A DNA stretch of 64,000 nucleotides from Desulfosarcina sp. OttesenSCG-928-A07 (GCA_030267325.1 JAJDJS010000011.1:1-64000); one strand, 5' to 3'. Shown: positions 9,778-19,305, counted from the first letter of the stretch. Notes: generated by a model not told the origin, from the letters alone. A program made the numbers and translations.

Positions 9778-10329
9778 TCAGCCGTTCCAGGTCCTGAAGG
9801 CGCCGGTATCCACATGAACAAAATCAGAGCGCGGATAATAGCCCACGCCGCCGAGCTTGAGATCCACACAGGTTTGCCACAATTTTCGGATGTCACAGCC
9901 CGGAAGACGAATATCAATTGCCTTTCCCTGCATATGGTAGCTCTGTTTGGCAACGCCGTTTCCGTTTTTTGCCAATCTCGCATTGGTGTCCGGGGAACGG
10001 TAACCGGAAATCACGTGAAAGGGTGACGTACATCCCAATTTCTGGTTAATGGAAAACAGCATGTCAATGAGCCGGGGATCAATGGGCTGAACCTTCTGGG
10101 AGTAATGATCGCGAAGAACGTGGTTTATTTTTTTCATGGCCGCAGGGTTATAATTGCCGCGCTCAAAATAGCAGATGCTGAGTTTTTCCTGGGTGTGCAT
10201 ATGGTAGAAGGAAAGAGACCGCCGTGCAGGATTTCGTGGAAAAGCGGCGGTTGCGGCAACCGGGGAAAGAAAAGAGGCCATCACGCCGGCCCCGATTTTT
10301 AAAAATTGACGTCTATTAAAACCTTTCAT
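9778..10329 (-). CDS. Tat-exported DUF882/M15-like murein peptidase
   Basis: A 183-residue protein related to E. coli YcbK/MepK. The N-terminus has a twin-arginine signal (NRRQFLKIGAGVMASFLSPVAATAA) with an Ala-x-Ala cleavage region near residue 29. The mature domain carries the peptidase M15A metal-binding pattern: SGYRSPDTNARL, then SYHMQGKAIDIR (H and D ligands), then DFVHVDTG (His ligand). It probably cleaves peptidoglycan cross-links in the periplasm. It is transcribed alone; 153 bp separate it from mutL upstream-side sequence and no operon partner is evident. Confidence 0.88.
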   Translation of the reverse strand: MKGFNRRQFLKIGAGVMASFLSPVAATAAFPRNPARRSLSFYHMHTQEKLSICYFERGNYNPAAMKKINHVLRDHYSQKVQPIDPRLIDMLFSINQKLGCTSPFHVISGYRSPDTNARLAKNGNGVAKQSYHMQGKAIDIRLPGCDIRKLWQTCVDLKLGGVGYYPRSDFVHVDTGAFRTWNG

Positions 10330-10482
10330 TTCCTTTATGCTCCATCAAAATGTCATCTGAATTTAGAATAAAATAACCTCAATGGGAATCAAAAAGCAAC
10401 TCCTAGATGAACAAAAAATCACATATCCAAAGGATTTTCTGGTTTTTTGACTCTCATTTTTGCTGCGGCAGAAGACAAAAAA

Positions 10483-12396
10483 TCAGTTGATTCGCCTGAA
10501 CTGTTTTTCTAACTCACTAATTTTCCAACGAATCCATATAGGTCTGCCGTGGGGACAATGGGAAGGATTCTCACTTTGATCCAGATCTTTCAGCATGGCC
10601 CGGATCTGATCAGGGGAAAGCCGCTGGTTGGCACGGATGGCATTGTGACAGGCCATCACCATCAGACAATTGTCCATCAGGGTTTGGGTATCTGCCGAGA
10701 CTTCCACATCAGCGGATTTTTCCACGAGCCGGACTATCAGTTCCCGGATGCTGCCGCTGTCCAGAAGGGTCGGAAGGGCCTTGACCACAAATGTGTGGTT
10801 CCCGAACGGTTCGATTTCCATTCCGTACCGGTCCAGTTGGGGAATCAGGGCCGTCAGAATCCGGGCTTCATGAAATCCCAGTTCAATGGGTTCCGGGAGC
10901 ATCAACCGCTGGACAACCGGGTTTTCCAAGAACGTCCGGGATTTGAGACGTTCGAACACAATGCGTTCATGGGCCGCGTGCTGATCAATCAGAATCAGTC
11001 CGTCATCAGACTCACAGATAATATAAGTTCCCCGGTACTGGCCGATGACGTGAAGATCAGAAAAAAAACGCCTTTTCCACAAGGGCGTCTGCCCGGAAGC
11101 GGTCACGGCCGCCTGCACGGAAGCTGGCTCCGGCTGGTGGAAAGTCTTATCAACTGCATCTGTTGACGGAAAAGAAGCAGATAACGGCGGGCCGGATGGC
11201 GGAAGAACAGACGGTGTATCCATCTTTCGGTGGATCGCATCATCTTGTTCCGTGCCTTGCAACACAAAAGGTGCCGGGGAAGCTTGAAAATCTTTCGCTG
11301 TTGCCGGATCTTTTGGGTGATAGAACGATAAAGGTTCGGAAACAGCCGCGGCATCCGCACCGGGCACCGGTGGAGACGGCGGAAAAAACGCCCGCTTCAA
11401 GGCCGGGTCGGACGCCTCAAGGGTTTTGGCCACTGCTTGGGAAACGGCGTCATGGATCTGCTGTTGGAGAAGAAACCGGATTTCGTGCTTGGCAGGATGG
11501 ACATTGACATCCACCTGATCAAAGGGAACTTCCAGAAAAAGAACTGCCACCGGATACTGGCCCTTCATCAGGCGGCCGCTGTACCCGGCCAGAATCGCGT
11601 GCTGGAGCACCCGGTCCCGCACCCACCTTCCGTTGACAAAAAGATAAATGCCCCGTGTGGTGGACCGGCTTATCCGGGGCGTTGCCGCCCACCCGGAAAT
11701 CCGGACCGCGTCGGTTTTTCCGGTAACCGGATGAAGCGCCTCTTTGAGGCTGCGGCCCAGCACATCCGCAACCCGTTCCAGAGGGTCTGTGACCGACGGC
11801 CAATTTTTAATCACGCGCTGATCATGAGAAAGCCGAAATTGGATGGCCGGATGACACAGGCCCATACTGGCCAGGGTATCGGCAATGTGTCCCATTTCCG
11901 TATCTATGCTTTTAAGGAATTTACGGCGGGCCGGGGTGTTGTAAAACAGATCCCCCACACTGATCATGGCGCCCACAGGCGCGCCGGTATCCGCAACCGT
12001 TATGATCTTTCCCCCTTCCACGACAATCCGGGTTCCCACATCAGCGCTCGCCTCCCGGGTAACCAAACTGAACCGGGATATGGCGGCAATGCTGGGAAGC
12101 GCCTCTCCCCGGAAGCCAAGGGTACGAATGGCAAACAGATCCGGATCAGTTCGGATTTTGCTGGTGGCGTATCGTTCCAGACATAAAAGCGCATCATCCC
12201 GGCCCATGCCGTGTCCGTTGTCCGATACCCGAATCAGTTTCCGGCCGCCTTTTTCGATCTCCACCAGAATTCGCGTGCTGCCGGCATCAATAGCGTTTTC
12301 CACCAGCTCCTTGACAACAGAAAAGGGCCGTTCAACCACCTCACCGGCAGCGATTTTGTTGGAAAGGGTTTCCGGAAGAATGCGAACTTTGGACAT
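10483..12396 (-). CDS. mutL: DNA mismatch repair protein MutL
   Basis: A 637-residue protein coupling MutS recognition to downstream repair. The N-terminal GHKL ATPase motifs are clear: ELVENAIDAGST, DNGHGM and GFRGEALPSIA. The C-terminal domain retains the endonuclease motif DQHAAHERIVFE, fitting DQHA(X)2E(X)4E, plus CPHGRP. It should therefore be a nicking MutL, as in bacteria lacking MutH. A proline-rich linker occupies roughly 335-440. The start at MSKVRILPE matches the family; eight extra upstream codons are possible. The small gene at 12433 lies 36 bp upstream in the same direction. Confidence 0.96.
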   Translation of the reverse strand: MSKVRILPETLSNKIAAGEVVERPFSVVKELVENAIDAGSTRILVEIEKGGRKLIRVSDNGHGMGRDDALLCLERYATSKIRTDPDLFAIRTLGFRGEALPSIAAISRFSLVTREASADVGTRIVVEGGKIITVADTGAPVGAMISVGDLFYNTPARRKFLKSIDTEMGHIADTLASMGLCHPAIQFRLSHDQRVIKNWPSVTDPLERVADVLGRSLKEALHPVTGKTDAVRISGWAATPRISRSTTRGIYLFVNGRWVRDRVLQHAILAGYSGRLMKGQYPVAVLFLEVPFDQVDVNVHPAKHEIRFLLQQQIHDAVSQAVAKTLEASDPALKRAFFPPSPPVPGADAAAVSEPLSFYHPKDPATAKDFQASPAPFVLQGTEQDDAIHRKMDTPSVLPPSGPPLSASFPSTDAVDKTFHQPEPASVQAAVTASGQTPLWKRRFFSDLHVIGQYRGTYIICESDDGLILIDQHAAHERIVFERLKSRTFLENPVVQRLMLPEPIELGFHEARILTALIPQLDRYGMEIEPFGNHTFVVKALPTLLDSGSIRELIVRLVEKSADVEVSADTQTLMDNCLMVMACHNAIRANQRLSPDQIRAMLKDLDQSENPSHCPHGRPIWIRWKISELEKQFRRIN

Positions 12397-12432
12397 ATTG
12401 CGGTTTTGTTTCAGCACCAAGAAAATCTGTTT

Positions 12433-12633
12433 TTACGGGTCGTCATATATTTTCCCCGGGGCTGCCTCAGGATTTCGAAACAGAAAGTCCGATTGCACGG
12501 GCGTCAGGTTGAATTTCAGGCAGGCCTGCGCCACCAGTGTTTTTCGGTTGCCGGCAGGCTGGTTCAGCATTTCTTCGGCGACCCATCGAACCGCTTTGCG
12601 CAGGTTTTCGCCTTCGGGTTGAATGGTGGTCAT
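12433..12633 (-). CDS. Small conserved-looking protein upstream of mutL
   Basis: A 66-residue soluble protein of unknown function, rich in charged residues and predicted mostly helical. It has a strong GAGGAG ribosome-binding site 7-8 nt before its ATG and sits 21 bp after gatA and 36 bp before mutL, all on the minus strand. That spacing and ribosome site argue that it is a real operon member and not a chance frame. No motif is recognised. Confidence 0.6.
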   Translation of the reverse strand: MTTIQPEGENLRKAVRWVAEEMLNQPAGNRKTLVAQACLKFNLTPVQSDFLFRNPEAAPGKIYDDP

Positions 12634-12654
12634 AAAGCCGCTCCTCAGGGTTTC

Positions 12655-14112
12655 TCAGATCGCCGGTTTTCCGGTAATACCGGCTTGTTGTTCAAATTGC
12701 CGGGCGATTCTGAAAAGGGTGGATTCATCAAAGTGACGACACATGATCTGAAGCCCCACGGGCATGTGATCATCTGAAAATCCGCATGGCACGGATATTC
12801 CCGGAATACCGGAAAGATTGGCCGACAAGGTGAACAGATCCAGCAAATACATGGAAAGCGGATTTTCAATGGTGTCGCCGATGGGATAAGCCGGGGTCGG
12901 CGCCACGGGTGAAACAATAGCATCACAAACTTCAAAGGCTTTTTCAAAGTCATTCTGGATCAGGGTCCGAACCTGGGATGCCTTGCCGTAATAGGCATCA
13001 TAATATCCCGCGGAAAGGGCATATGTTCCCAAAATAATCCGCCGCCGGACTTCCGGGCCCAGGCCTTTAGAGCGCGATTGGGTGTACATTTCCAGAAGAT
13101 CGGTCTGTTCCTTGTCCCGGAATCCGTATCTTACGCCATCATAGCGGGCCAGGTTGGAACTGGCTTCACTGGACGCAATCACACAATAAGCGGCAACCGC
13201 ATATTGGGTATGGGGAAGGCTGATATCGACACACCGGGCGCCCAAAGATTCAATCGTGCCAATGGCATTGGAAATCGCTGTTCTCACTTGGGGATCAAGA
13301 CCACCGGCCGTCATAAAGGCGCGATCCACACCAATGGTTATGCCGGAAAGTCCCTCACCTGTGATTTGGGTAAAGTCCGGAACCGGTGACGGAGAGGCGG
13401 TGGAATCCTTTGGATCAGGACCGGAAATGGCATTGAGCAGAATGGCACAATCCATCACCGTCTTTCCAAGGGGGCCGATCTGGTCCAGGGAAGAGGCAAA
13501 GGCCGCCGCGCCGAAACGAGAAACCCGGCCGTAGGTGGGTTTGACCCCCACCACACCGCAGTGGGATGCGGGCTGGCGAATGGATCCGCCTGTATCCGAT
13601 CCCAGGGCGCCCAGGCACATGTCCGCAGCCACGGCAGCAGCAGACCCGCCGCTGGAACCGCCCGGAATGCGATCCAAATTCCACGGGTTCCGGGTTATTT
13701 TGAACGCAGAGTGTTCGGTGGTGGCCCCCATGGCAAATTCATCCATGTTGTGTTTTCCCACAATCACCGCACCCGCATCTTTCAAGCGGCGAATCACCGT
13801 AGCATCATAGGGCGGGACAAAATTTTCAAGGGTTTTGGAGGCACAGGTGGTGCGCAGCCCTTTGGTGCAGATCAGATCTTTGATGCCCATGGGAATACCG
13901 GTCAGGGGCATCGCATTGCCCTTTTCCAACCGCTGGTCTGCTGCTTCAGCCTGGGCCATGGCGCCTTCCCTGTCCACTGTCAGATAGGCTTGAACACGGG
14001 CGTCCACCGCATCAATGCGGTCCAGGACCGCCTGGGTCAGCTCTTTTGCGGAAAACTCTTTTTTTCTCAGACCCCTAGCGGCCTGTTCAATGGTCAGTTC
14101 ATGAAGTGTCAT
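12655..14112 (-). CDS. gatA: Asp-tRNA(Asn)/Glu-tRNA(Gln) amidotransferase subunit A
   Basis: A 485-residue amidase-signature enzyme that releases ammonia from glutamine for transamidation of mischarged tRNAs. The catalytic Ser-cisSer-Lys elements are visible: KDLICTKG (Lys), GGSSGGSAAAVAA (cis-Ser) and GSDTGGSIRQPA (nucleophile Ser). The length is typical of GatA. gatC lies 113 bp upstream on the same strand; gatB is not in the window. This implies that the organism makes Gln-tRNA and/or Asn-tRNA indirectly. Confidence 0.96.
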   Translation of the reverse strand: MTLHELTIEQAARGLRKKEFSAKELTQAVLDRIDAVDARVQAYLTVDREGAMAQAEAADQRLEKGNAMPLTGIPMGIKDLICTKGLRTTCASKTLENFVPPYDATVIRRLKDAGAVIVGKHNMDEFAMGATTEHSAFKITRNPWNLDRIPGGSSGGSAAAVAADMCLGALGSDTGGSIRQPASHCGVVGVKPTYGRVSRFGAAAFASSLDQIGPLGKTVMDCAILLNAISGPDPKDSTASPSPVPDFTQITGEGLSGITIGVDRAFMTAGGLDPQVRTAISNAIGTIESLGARCVDISLPHTQYAVAAYCVIASSEASSNLARYDGVRYGFRDKEQTDLLEMYTQSRSKGLGPEVRRRIILGTYALSAGYYDAYYGKASQVRTLIQNDFEKAFEVCDAIVSPVAPTPAYPIGDTIENPLSMYLLDLFTLSANLSGIPGISVPCGFSDDHMPVGLQIMCRHFDESTLFRIARQFEQQAGITGKPAI

Positions 14113-14224
14113 GGCAGGTCCTTACAGGGAAGGTCAGTCGTCTTCAAACGAAATACATGCGGCGCAGGATGTTCCGAAACAAAAACAGTAAAACATGAGA
14201 AAAACCGTGGAGACAGTCCCACCA

Positions 14225-14509
14225 TCAGATCACTTTGGGAACCAAAAATGCACCGTCATCCTTTTCCGGCGCGTTGGCAAGGGCGATGTCCAGATTGAGG
14301 GAGGGTATTTCTTCATCTTCACGAAAGGCATTGGTCGTCGTCGTGGCGTGGGAAGTGGCCACAAGGCCGGTGGTGTCCACCTGATTCAGGGTATCCACAT
14401 AATCCAGAATGGTACCGAGCTGGCTTGAAAAAAGATCCACATCCGCCTCGTCCATATCCAAGCGGGCCAGCCGGGCCACCTTCAGGACAATTTCTTTTGA
14501 AGTTTTCAT
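14225..14509 (-). CDS. gatC: Asp-tRNA(Asn)/Glu-tRNA(Gln) amidotransferase subunit C
   Basis: A 94-residue GatC that wraps around GatA and stabilises the GatCAB complex. It has the family start (KEIVLKVARLARLDM), the helix SQLGTILDYVDTL and the conserved C-terminal R-ED-P...NAP---GAFLVPKV pattern. It is translated upstream of gatA in the same direction. Confidence 0.93.
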   Translation of the reverse strand: MKTSKEIVLKVARLARLDMDEADVDLFSSQLGTILDYVDTLNQVDTTGLVATSHATTTTNAFREDEEIPSLNLDIALANAPEKDDGAFLVPKVI

Positions 14510-14545
14510 ACCTAGGGCCTTTTTATAAAAAAAGAGAAAAAATCA

Positions 14546-15256
14546 CTATCGGGTCATCAGGATGGGTTGCCATTGCGCCTGCTTCAGCCGGGCCATGTCT
14601 TTTTCAGCCTGTTCGCGACTTTGATAACTGCCCACGCGAACACGGAACCAGAGACCTTTTCCGGGAACCACAATGCGCGAAAGGTAGGAAGCATACCCTT
14701 CCTTTTTCAGATTTACAACGATTCGTTCCGCAGCTTCTCCATCCTTGGTGGCTGCCACCTGAATGGTCAGATCGCCGGTGGTTGCCGCGGCCGGCTGCGG
14801 AGAAGAAGCTTCGGGTCTGGGTGCAGCTGCAGCAACCGGCGCCCCGGCAGATTCCGGTGGCCGGGATGCGGGCTGGGCAGCCCCATCCTTTCCCATAAGA
14901 GGGGACCGGGCTTTATGGACCGGTTCCCCATCTGACTGCCGGGACGCAGCGTTTTTCGACAAAATAGAAACATCCGCATCAGTCTCGTCGGAGGTCAGCG
15001 CATCATAAAAAACAAGCGGTGTTTTTTCGCTTTCACCGCGAACCGCTTTTTCAACCGCTGTCTGTTCTTCCCGAGTTGCGGTTTGACGCCGCGCAACCAG
15101 GTCTTTTTCCAGTTTTGAGATGTCAAATGTCACCGGTGCACAACCCCGCCCCACCATTACACCCAGGACGAACATCCAGGACATCATAAAAAAAACCAGC
15201 AGATAACGTCCCCATGGAGTCGGTGCCGAAGGAGAAGAAGTCGACTTTCCCGTCAC
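14546..15256 (-). CDS. SPOR-domain inner membrane protein
   Basis: A 236-residue bitopic protein. Residues about 15-38 form one transmembrane helix (LLVFFMMSWMFVLGVMVGRG), followed by a long Ala/Pro/Ser-rich periplasmic linker. A C-terminal SPOR domain of about 75 residues (LTIQVAATKDGEAAERIV...FRVRVGSYQSREQAEKD) binds denuded septal peptidoglycan. It probably acts at the division septum. It sits 30 bp downstream of argS, a common arrangement in deltaproteobacteria by my recollection. Confidence 0.88.
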   Translation of the reverse strand: MTGKSTSSPSAPTPWGRYLLVFFMMSWMFVLGVMVGRGCAPVTFDISKLEKDLVARRQTATREEQTAVEKAVRGESEKTPLVFYDALTSDETDADVSILSKNAASRQSDGEPVHKARSPLMGKDGAAQPASRPPESAGAPVAAAAPRPEASSPQPAAATTGDLTIQVAATKDGEAAERIVVNLKKEGYASYLSRIVVPGKGLWFRVRVGSYQSREQAEKDMARLKQAQWQPILMTR

Positions 15257-15286
15257 GCGTATTGCTCCTGCCTGAAAAGATCCGGT

Positions 15287-16957
15287 TTACATGATATCGG
15301 GCGCAGATACGCCCAGAAGCGCAAGCCCATTCCGGACCACTTTCTGAACCGCTGTAACCAGATACAGCCGGGTTCGGGTAAGGTCCGGATCATTCTCGCA
15401 CAACACCCGGTTGTGATTGTAATAGGTGTGAAAGGCCGCTGCCAGCGACATCAGATAATAAGTGATGCGGTGGGGTTCCATCAGGCTTCCGGCGGTTTTG
15501 ATCACTTCCGGGTAACGGGACAGAGCCTTGACAAGGGCGATATCCCCGTCGGTCAGAAGACCGGCCAGCTCCGCGGCTGTCAGGTTGTCAAAAGCGCCAT
15601 GGCCTGCCTCCTGGGCCTTCCGGTGAAGACTGGAAATCCGCGCATGGACATACTGAACATAATAGACCGGGTTGTCGTTGGTTTTCCTTTTGGCCAGTTC
15701 CAGATCAAAATCCAGCGGGCTGTCATAATGGCGGGTCAGAAAAATAAACCGCGCCGCATCCCGGCCCACTTCCTTCACCACATCGGCCAAGGTGACAAAT
15801 TCGCCTTTTCGGGTGGACATGGCAACCGGCTGACCATCCCGGAGGAGATTCACCAGTTGGACCAAGAGCACCTCAAACTGGTCCTGCCCATACCCGGATG
15901 CTTCCACAGCTGCCTTCATCCGGGGAATATAGCCATGGTGATCCGCGCCCCACACATCAATGATTTTTTTAAACCCCCGCTCAAATTTATCCTTGTGGTA
16001 GGTGATATCCGAGGCAAAATAAGTGGTCTGACCGTTTTTTCGAACCACAACCCGGTCTTTTTCATCACCAAAAGCGCTCGTTCTGAACCACTTGGCCCCC
16101 TGGTCATCGTAAATCAGGCCCTTTTTTTCAAAATACCGGATATCTGCCTCCACCTTTCCGGTGTCATAAAGGCTCTGCTCGGAAAACCAGCAATCAAACA
16201 CAACGCCGAAATCTTCCAGGTCCACCCGCATGCCATCGATGATTTTTCCGGCAGCATAGCGGGCACAGGTCATCAGAGACGTGGATTCTTCCTGTTCAAA
16301 CAGGGCGGCTCCCTCCCGCTCCAGAAGGTCGGCCGCCAAATCCCGGATATAATCGCCCTGATAACAATCATCAGGGAAATTGACGGTTTTTCCGACCAGC
16401 TCCCGCCCCCTGAGATACACCGACTGCCCCAGCGTCTGGATCTGACGGCCAGAGTCATTGATATAATATTCTTTCTGAACATCATAGCCGCAGAATTCCA
16501 GGAGCTTGGCCGTGCAGTCACCCACTGCCGCGCCCCGGCCGTGCCCCACATGAAGGGGACCTGTGGGATTTGAGCTGACAAATTCGATTTGAATGGGCAT
16601 GCTCTTCCCCAGATCACAGCGGCCATACTGATCATCCTGGGTGTGGATATCGTCCAGCACCGGAAGCCAAGCCGAGGCGTGAAGAAAAAAATTGATAAAT
16701 CCCGGACCGGCGATCTCTGTGCGGGCGATGATGCCGGCTTCATCCACCAGATGGCGAATCAGGATGTCGGCCACTTTTCGTGGCGGCATGCGCTGGGTTT
16801 TGGCCATCTGCAGGGCCATGTTGGTGGAAAAGTCACCGTGACTTTCCATTTTGGGAGATTCTATCAGAACATCACCAAAATCAGCGGAGGGAAGCTCACC
16901 GGCCGCGTGGGCGGCGGATACGGCAGACAGAATCATTTCTCCGAGGAGGGATTTCAT
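15287..16957 (-). CDS. argS: Arginyl-tRNA synthetase
   Basis: A 556-residue class Ia synthetase. The N-terminal Add-1 domain (tRNA D-loop recognition) is at 1-90. The HIGH-type motif appears in NPTGPLHVGHGRGA, and the degenerate KMSKS region as MSTRKGEFVTL. The C-terminal anticodon-binding DALR domain includes EPHRITYYLMSLAAAFHTYYN. The start at MKSLLGEMI was chosen from family alignment by eye and an AGGA 11 nt upstream; an ATG eight codons earlier is possible. About 480 bp without a gene separate it from the tRNAs. Confidence 0.95.
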   Translation of the reverse strand: MKSLLGEMILSAVSAAHAAGELPSADFGDVLIESPKMESHGDFSTNMALQMAKTQRMPPRKVADILIRHLVDEAGIIARTEIAGPGFINFFLHASAWLPVLDDIHTQDDQYGRCDLGKSMPIQIEFVSSNPTGPLHVGHGRGAAVGDCTAKLLEFCGYDVQKEYYINDSGRQIQTLGQSVYLRGRELVGKTVNFPDDCYQGDYIRDLAADLLEREGAALFEQEESTSLMTCARYAAGKIIDGMRVDLEDFGVVFDCWFSEQSLYDTGKVEADIRYFEKKGLIYDDQGAKWFRTSAFGDEKDRVVVRKNGQTTYFASDITYHKDKFERGFKKIIDVWGADHHGYIPRMKAAVEASGYGQDQFEVLLVQLVNLLRDGQPVAMSTRKGEFVTLADVVKEVGRDAARFIFLTRHYDSPLDFDLELAKRKTNDNPVYYVQYVHARISSLHRKAQEAGHGAFDNLTAAELAGLLTDGDIALVKALSRYPEVIKTAGSLMEPHRITYYLMSLAAAFHTYYNHNRVLCENDPDLTRTRLYLVTAVQKVVRNGLALLGVSAPDIM

Positions 16958-17350
16958 GGGGTTTTTTGTCCTGGTACACATTTTGCTTTACAAAAGCGCA
17001 GTACTCACGCCATCACAGCGGTAACAAAGAAAAAAGGGCCAACACCTTGCACTGCCGGGTATCCGGATGGGGGAATAAGCGATAGCATCCAGTTTGTAAA
17101 GCGTTTTCACAGCCAAGTCAAGGCAGCGGCAAAGCCAGTAAATGTTTTGTATATCCGGATGCCACGCCACCCGCGCCGTACCGCGCCTTGCAAGCACCGC
17201 GCACTGTTTTTGTCAGGGCGCAGAGAGATCGATGGGCGAAATAGAAAAGGGGTGATGAAAGCAGAAAGACCTGCATCCCGCATGACGGCATGAAAAGATA
17301 TGCTGGTCAAGGGGGCTCCCGAAACAGATGACGTTTTCAGTTCATTTAAA

Positions 17351-17383
17351 CGTTAAACCATCCTCCGTTCTAGTGGTTTAACG
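17351..17383. repeat. Inverted repeat in the argS-tRNA intergenic region
   Basis: A perfect 10-bp inverted repeat, CGTTAAACCA and TGGTTTAACG, with a 13-nt spacer. It is flanked on neither side by a T-run, so a terminator role is doubtful; an operator or a cruciform-type site is possible. The remainder of 16958-17421 holds no gene that I can support. Confidence 0.5.
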
Positions 17384-17421
17384 CTTATCGGGGTGCCCCT
17401 GAAACTTGTGTCCATAAATAC

Positions 17422-17448
17422 AAAAGGAGCCTGAAATCAGCTCCTTTT
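17422..17448 (-). terminator. Intrinsic terminator of the tRNA operon
   Basis: A perfect 9-bp stem (AAAAGGAGC/GCTCCTTTT) with a 9-nt loop, 12 bp beyond the 3' CCA of tRNA-Cys. On the minus strand the stem ends in TTTT and continues as GTATTT, giving a good rho-independent terminator. Confidence 0.8.
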
Positions 17449-17460
17449 AGTCAGTGCGAA

Positions 17461-17535
<75 letters not shown>

Positions 17536-17544
17536 ATAAAAAAA

Positions 17545-17619
17545 TGGAGCGGGAAACGGGATTTGAACCCGCGACTTCGACCTTGGCAAGGTCGCACTCT
17601 ACCACTGAGTTATTCCCGC
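17545..17619 (-). tRNA. tRNA-Gly (GCC)
   Basis: A 75-nt cloverleaf on the minus strand with acceptor GCGGGAA/TTCCCGC, anticodon stem-loop GACCTTGCCAAGGTC giving anticodon GCC, GGTTCAAATCC in the T arm and an encoded CCA. It is the first tRNA of a two-tRNA unit. Confidence 0.96.
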
Positions 17620-17636
17620 TCAATTGGAGACGCCTA

Positions 17637-17663
17637 TCTATAAATTTTTCTCTCTGATGTCAA
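17637..17663 (-). promoter_or_regulatory. Sigma-70 promoter of the tRNA-Gly/tRNA-Cys unit
   Basis: On the minus strand TTGACA (17658-17663) and TATAGA (17637-17642) are 15-16 nt apart, with an expected start about 10 nt before tRNA-Gly. It lies only about 10 bp after the pgsA stop, so the tRNAs have their own promoter. Confidence 0.65.
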
Positions 17664-17672
17664 CCGGTTTTT

Positions 17673-18257
17673 TTATCCTTTGAGTAATTTTCTGAAGCGA
17701 AAAAAGTAATCCGCGCCAGACCATAGTGTCAGGATCAGGGCACACCAGAGAAACACCATCCCCATGGCCTGAAAATTAAATCCAAGGGCCGGATAATGAA
17801 ACATCAGGGGAATCATGGCCGCAATCTGAAACCCGGTTTTATATTTCCCCAGGCTGGAGGCGGAAACATCTGCCTTGTTTTCGGCAATGATGTTTCGAAG
17901 GCCTGTTACGGCAAGTTCCCTTCCCACAATGATGCAGGCAATCCACGCCGGCATCCAGCCCAGAGCACTCAGCATAATCATGGTACTGGCCACCAGCAGC
18001 TTGTCCGCCACCGGATCCAACACCTTTCCCAAATTGGAAACCAGACTGTACCGCCGGGCCAGGTATCCGTCAAAATAGTCTGTGATGGCCGCGGCGCTGA
18101 AAATCAGTCCGGACAGAATCGCTGTAAACGGGTTCGGCATCATCAGAAGGATGACAATCACCGGAGCCGCGATAATCCGGAACAGAGTCAAGATGTTGGG
18201 GTGGAGAAAAAGTGAGTTGACAGGCGTCTTGTCCATCTGCATCATCCTGGAAACCAT
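17673..18257 (-). CDS. pgsA: CDP-diacylglycerol--glycerol-3-phosphate 3-phosphatidyltransferase
   Basis: A 194-residue inner-membrane enzyme making phosphatidylglycerophosphate. The CDP-alcohol phosphotransferase signature DGx2ARx8Gx3Dx3D is visible in DGYLARRYSLVSNLGKVLD followed by PVADK. About five hydrophobic helices are present. The first ATG overlaps the transaldolase stop by one base (TGATG), which supports this start and translational coupling. Confidence 0.93.
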   Translation of the reverse strand: MVSRMMQMDKTPVNSLFLHPNILTLFRIIAAPVIVILLMMPNPFTAILSGLIFSAAAITDYFDGYLARRYSLVSNLGKVLDPVADKLLVASTMIMLSALGWMPAWIACIIVGRELAVTGLRNIIAENKADVSASSLGKYKTGFQIAAMIPLMFHYPALGFNFQAMGMVFLWCALILTLWSGADYFFRFRKLLKG

Positions 18258-18907
18258 CAGGGTTGTTTTTTAGATTTTTCCCAGTCCGCCAAAAACGCCT
18301 GGATCCCTTTATCCGTCAGGGGGTGGGCGGCCAGTTTGCTCAGCACGCTAAACGGAATGGTCGCAATATCTGCGCCGATCATGGCAGATTGCAGCACATG
18401 CAGGGGATTTCGGATACTGGCCACGATCACTTCGGTTTCAAACCCATAGGTGTTAAAAATTTGAACGATCTGGTCCACCAGCTCCATTCCGTCCTGGGAA
18501 AGATCATCCAGCCGTCCCACAAAGGGGCTCACATAGGTCGCGCCGGCTTTGGCCGCCATCAGCGCCTGCAAGGGCGAAAAGATCAGGGTCACATTGGTTT
18601 TGATTCCTTCCTGGGAAAGCTGCCGGGTCGCTTTGAGCCCATCCACGGTCATGGGAATCTTGATCACAATGTTTTTGTGAATTTTTGCCAGTTCTCTTGC
18701 CTCAGCCAGCATCCCGTCCGCGTTCAGGCTGATGACCTCGGCGCTGATGGGGCCATCCACGATGTCGCAGATCTCTTTGATCACGGTTTCAAATACACGG
18801 CCCTCTTTGGCAATCAGAGATGGGTTGGTGGTGACGCCGTCCACCATTCCCATGGCGTGGGCTTCCCGGATTTCCTCCACATTGGCGGTATCAATAAAAA
18901 ATTTCAT
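18257..18907 (-). CDS. Transaldolase, TalC/fructose-6-phosphate aldolase type
   Basis: A 216-residue short transaldolase. The protein begins [20 protein letters not shown], and the Schiff-base Lys lies in [27 protein letters not shown] and [13 protein letters not shown] are also typical. The subfamily length (about 215) points to the TalC/FSA group. True transaldolase and F6P aldolase activities cannot be separated by eye. It links glycolysis and pentose phosphates and is coupled to pgsA by a one-base overlap. Confidence 0.93.
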   Translation of the reverse strand: MKFFIDTANVEEIREAHAMGMVDGVTTNPSLIAKEGRVFETVIKEICDIVDGPISAEVISLNADGMLAEARELAKIHKNIVIKIPMTVDGLKATRQLSQEGIKTNVTLIFSPLQALMAAKAGATYVSPFVGRLDDLSQDGMELVDQIVQIFNTYGFETEVIVASIRNPLHVLQSAMIGADIATIPFSVLSKLAAHPLTDKGIQAFLADWEKSKKQP

Positions 18908-19008
18908 GGCAGTTTTTCCAAAAATGAGGGGTTAGTAGTGGGGGTTGATATGAAAACCGGGACCCAACAGTCTCCGGCAGTGGTGCGCACAGGAAAAAAT
19001 GACAACGA

Positions 19009-19305
19009 TCAGTGCCGGTTTTTTTGCTCTTCCAGAAAACGGTCTCGACATTGACCCGAACAGAAAAGATAGGTCTGCCCGCCATATTCCAGGGACACGC
19101 CTTCCCGTCTGGGAAAATGGGTGCCGCAGACCGGATCTTTGATCATGACATCATCAATCTGAGAGGGGTCCGATGATGCATCAGGTGCTTCCGGGCGGCG
19201 ACGGGACGGATCGATTTTTTTCTGTCCATCGCTGATCCAGAGTTTCACGGCGCGATAGAACAGATAACCGATCACCAGAAAGAACAATAACCGTATCACA
19301 ATCAT
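19009..19305 (-). CDS. Membrane-anchored YHS/TRASH-type metal-binding protein
   Basis: A 98-residue protein with one N-terminal transmembrane helix (IVIRLLFFLVIGYLFYRAV), a polar linker and a C-terminal YHS-like domain: DPVCGTHFPRREGV, then YLFCSGQCRDRFLEE, with three Cys placed to bind metal. Its function is unknown; the domain is common in copper or heavy-metal handling proteins. Its ATG overlaps the folK stop by 4 bp (ATGA), so they are coupled. Confidence 0.82.
   Translation of the reverse strand: MIVIRLLFFLVIGYLFYRAVKLWISDGQKKIDPSRRRPEAPDASSDPSQIDDVMIKDPVCGTHFPRREGVSLEYGGQTYLFCSGQCRDRFLEEQKNRH

Noticed and set aside
11437..12186. 249-codon plus-strand frame opposite mutL
   Set aside because: It is antisense to GHKL motifs and composition-driven.
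15413..16573. 386-codon open frame on the plus strand opposite argS
   Set aside because: It is antisense to a clearly conserved synthetase and its product shows no family motif.
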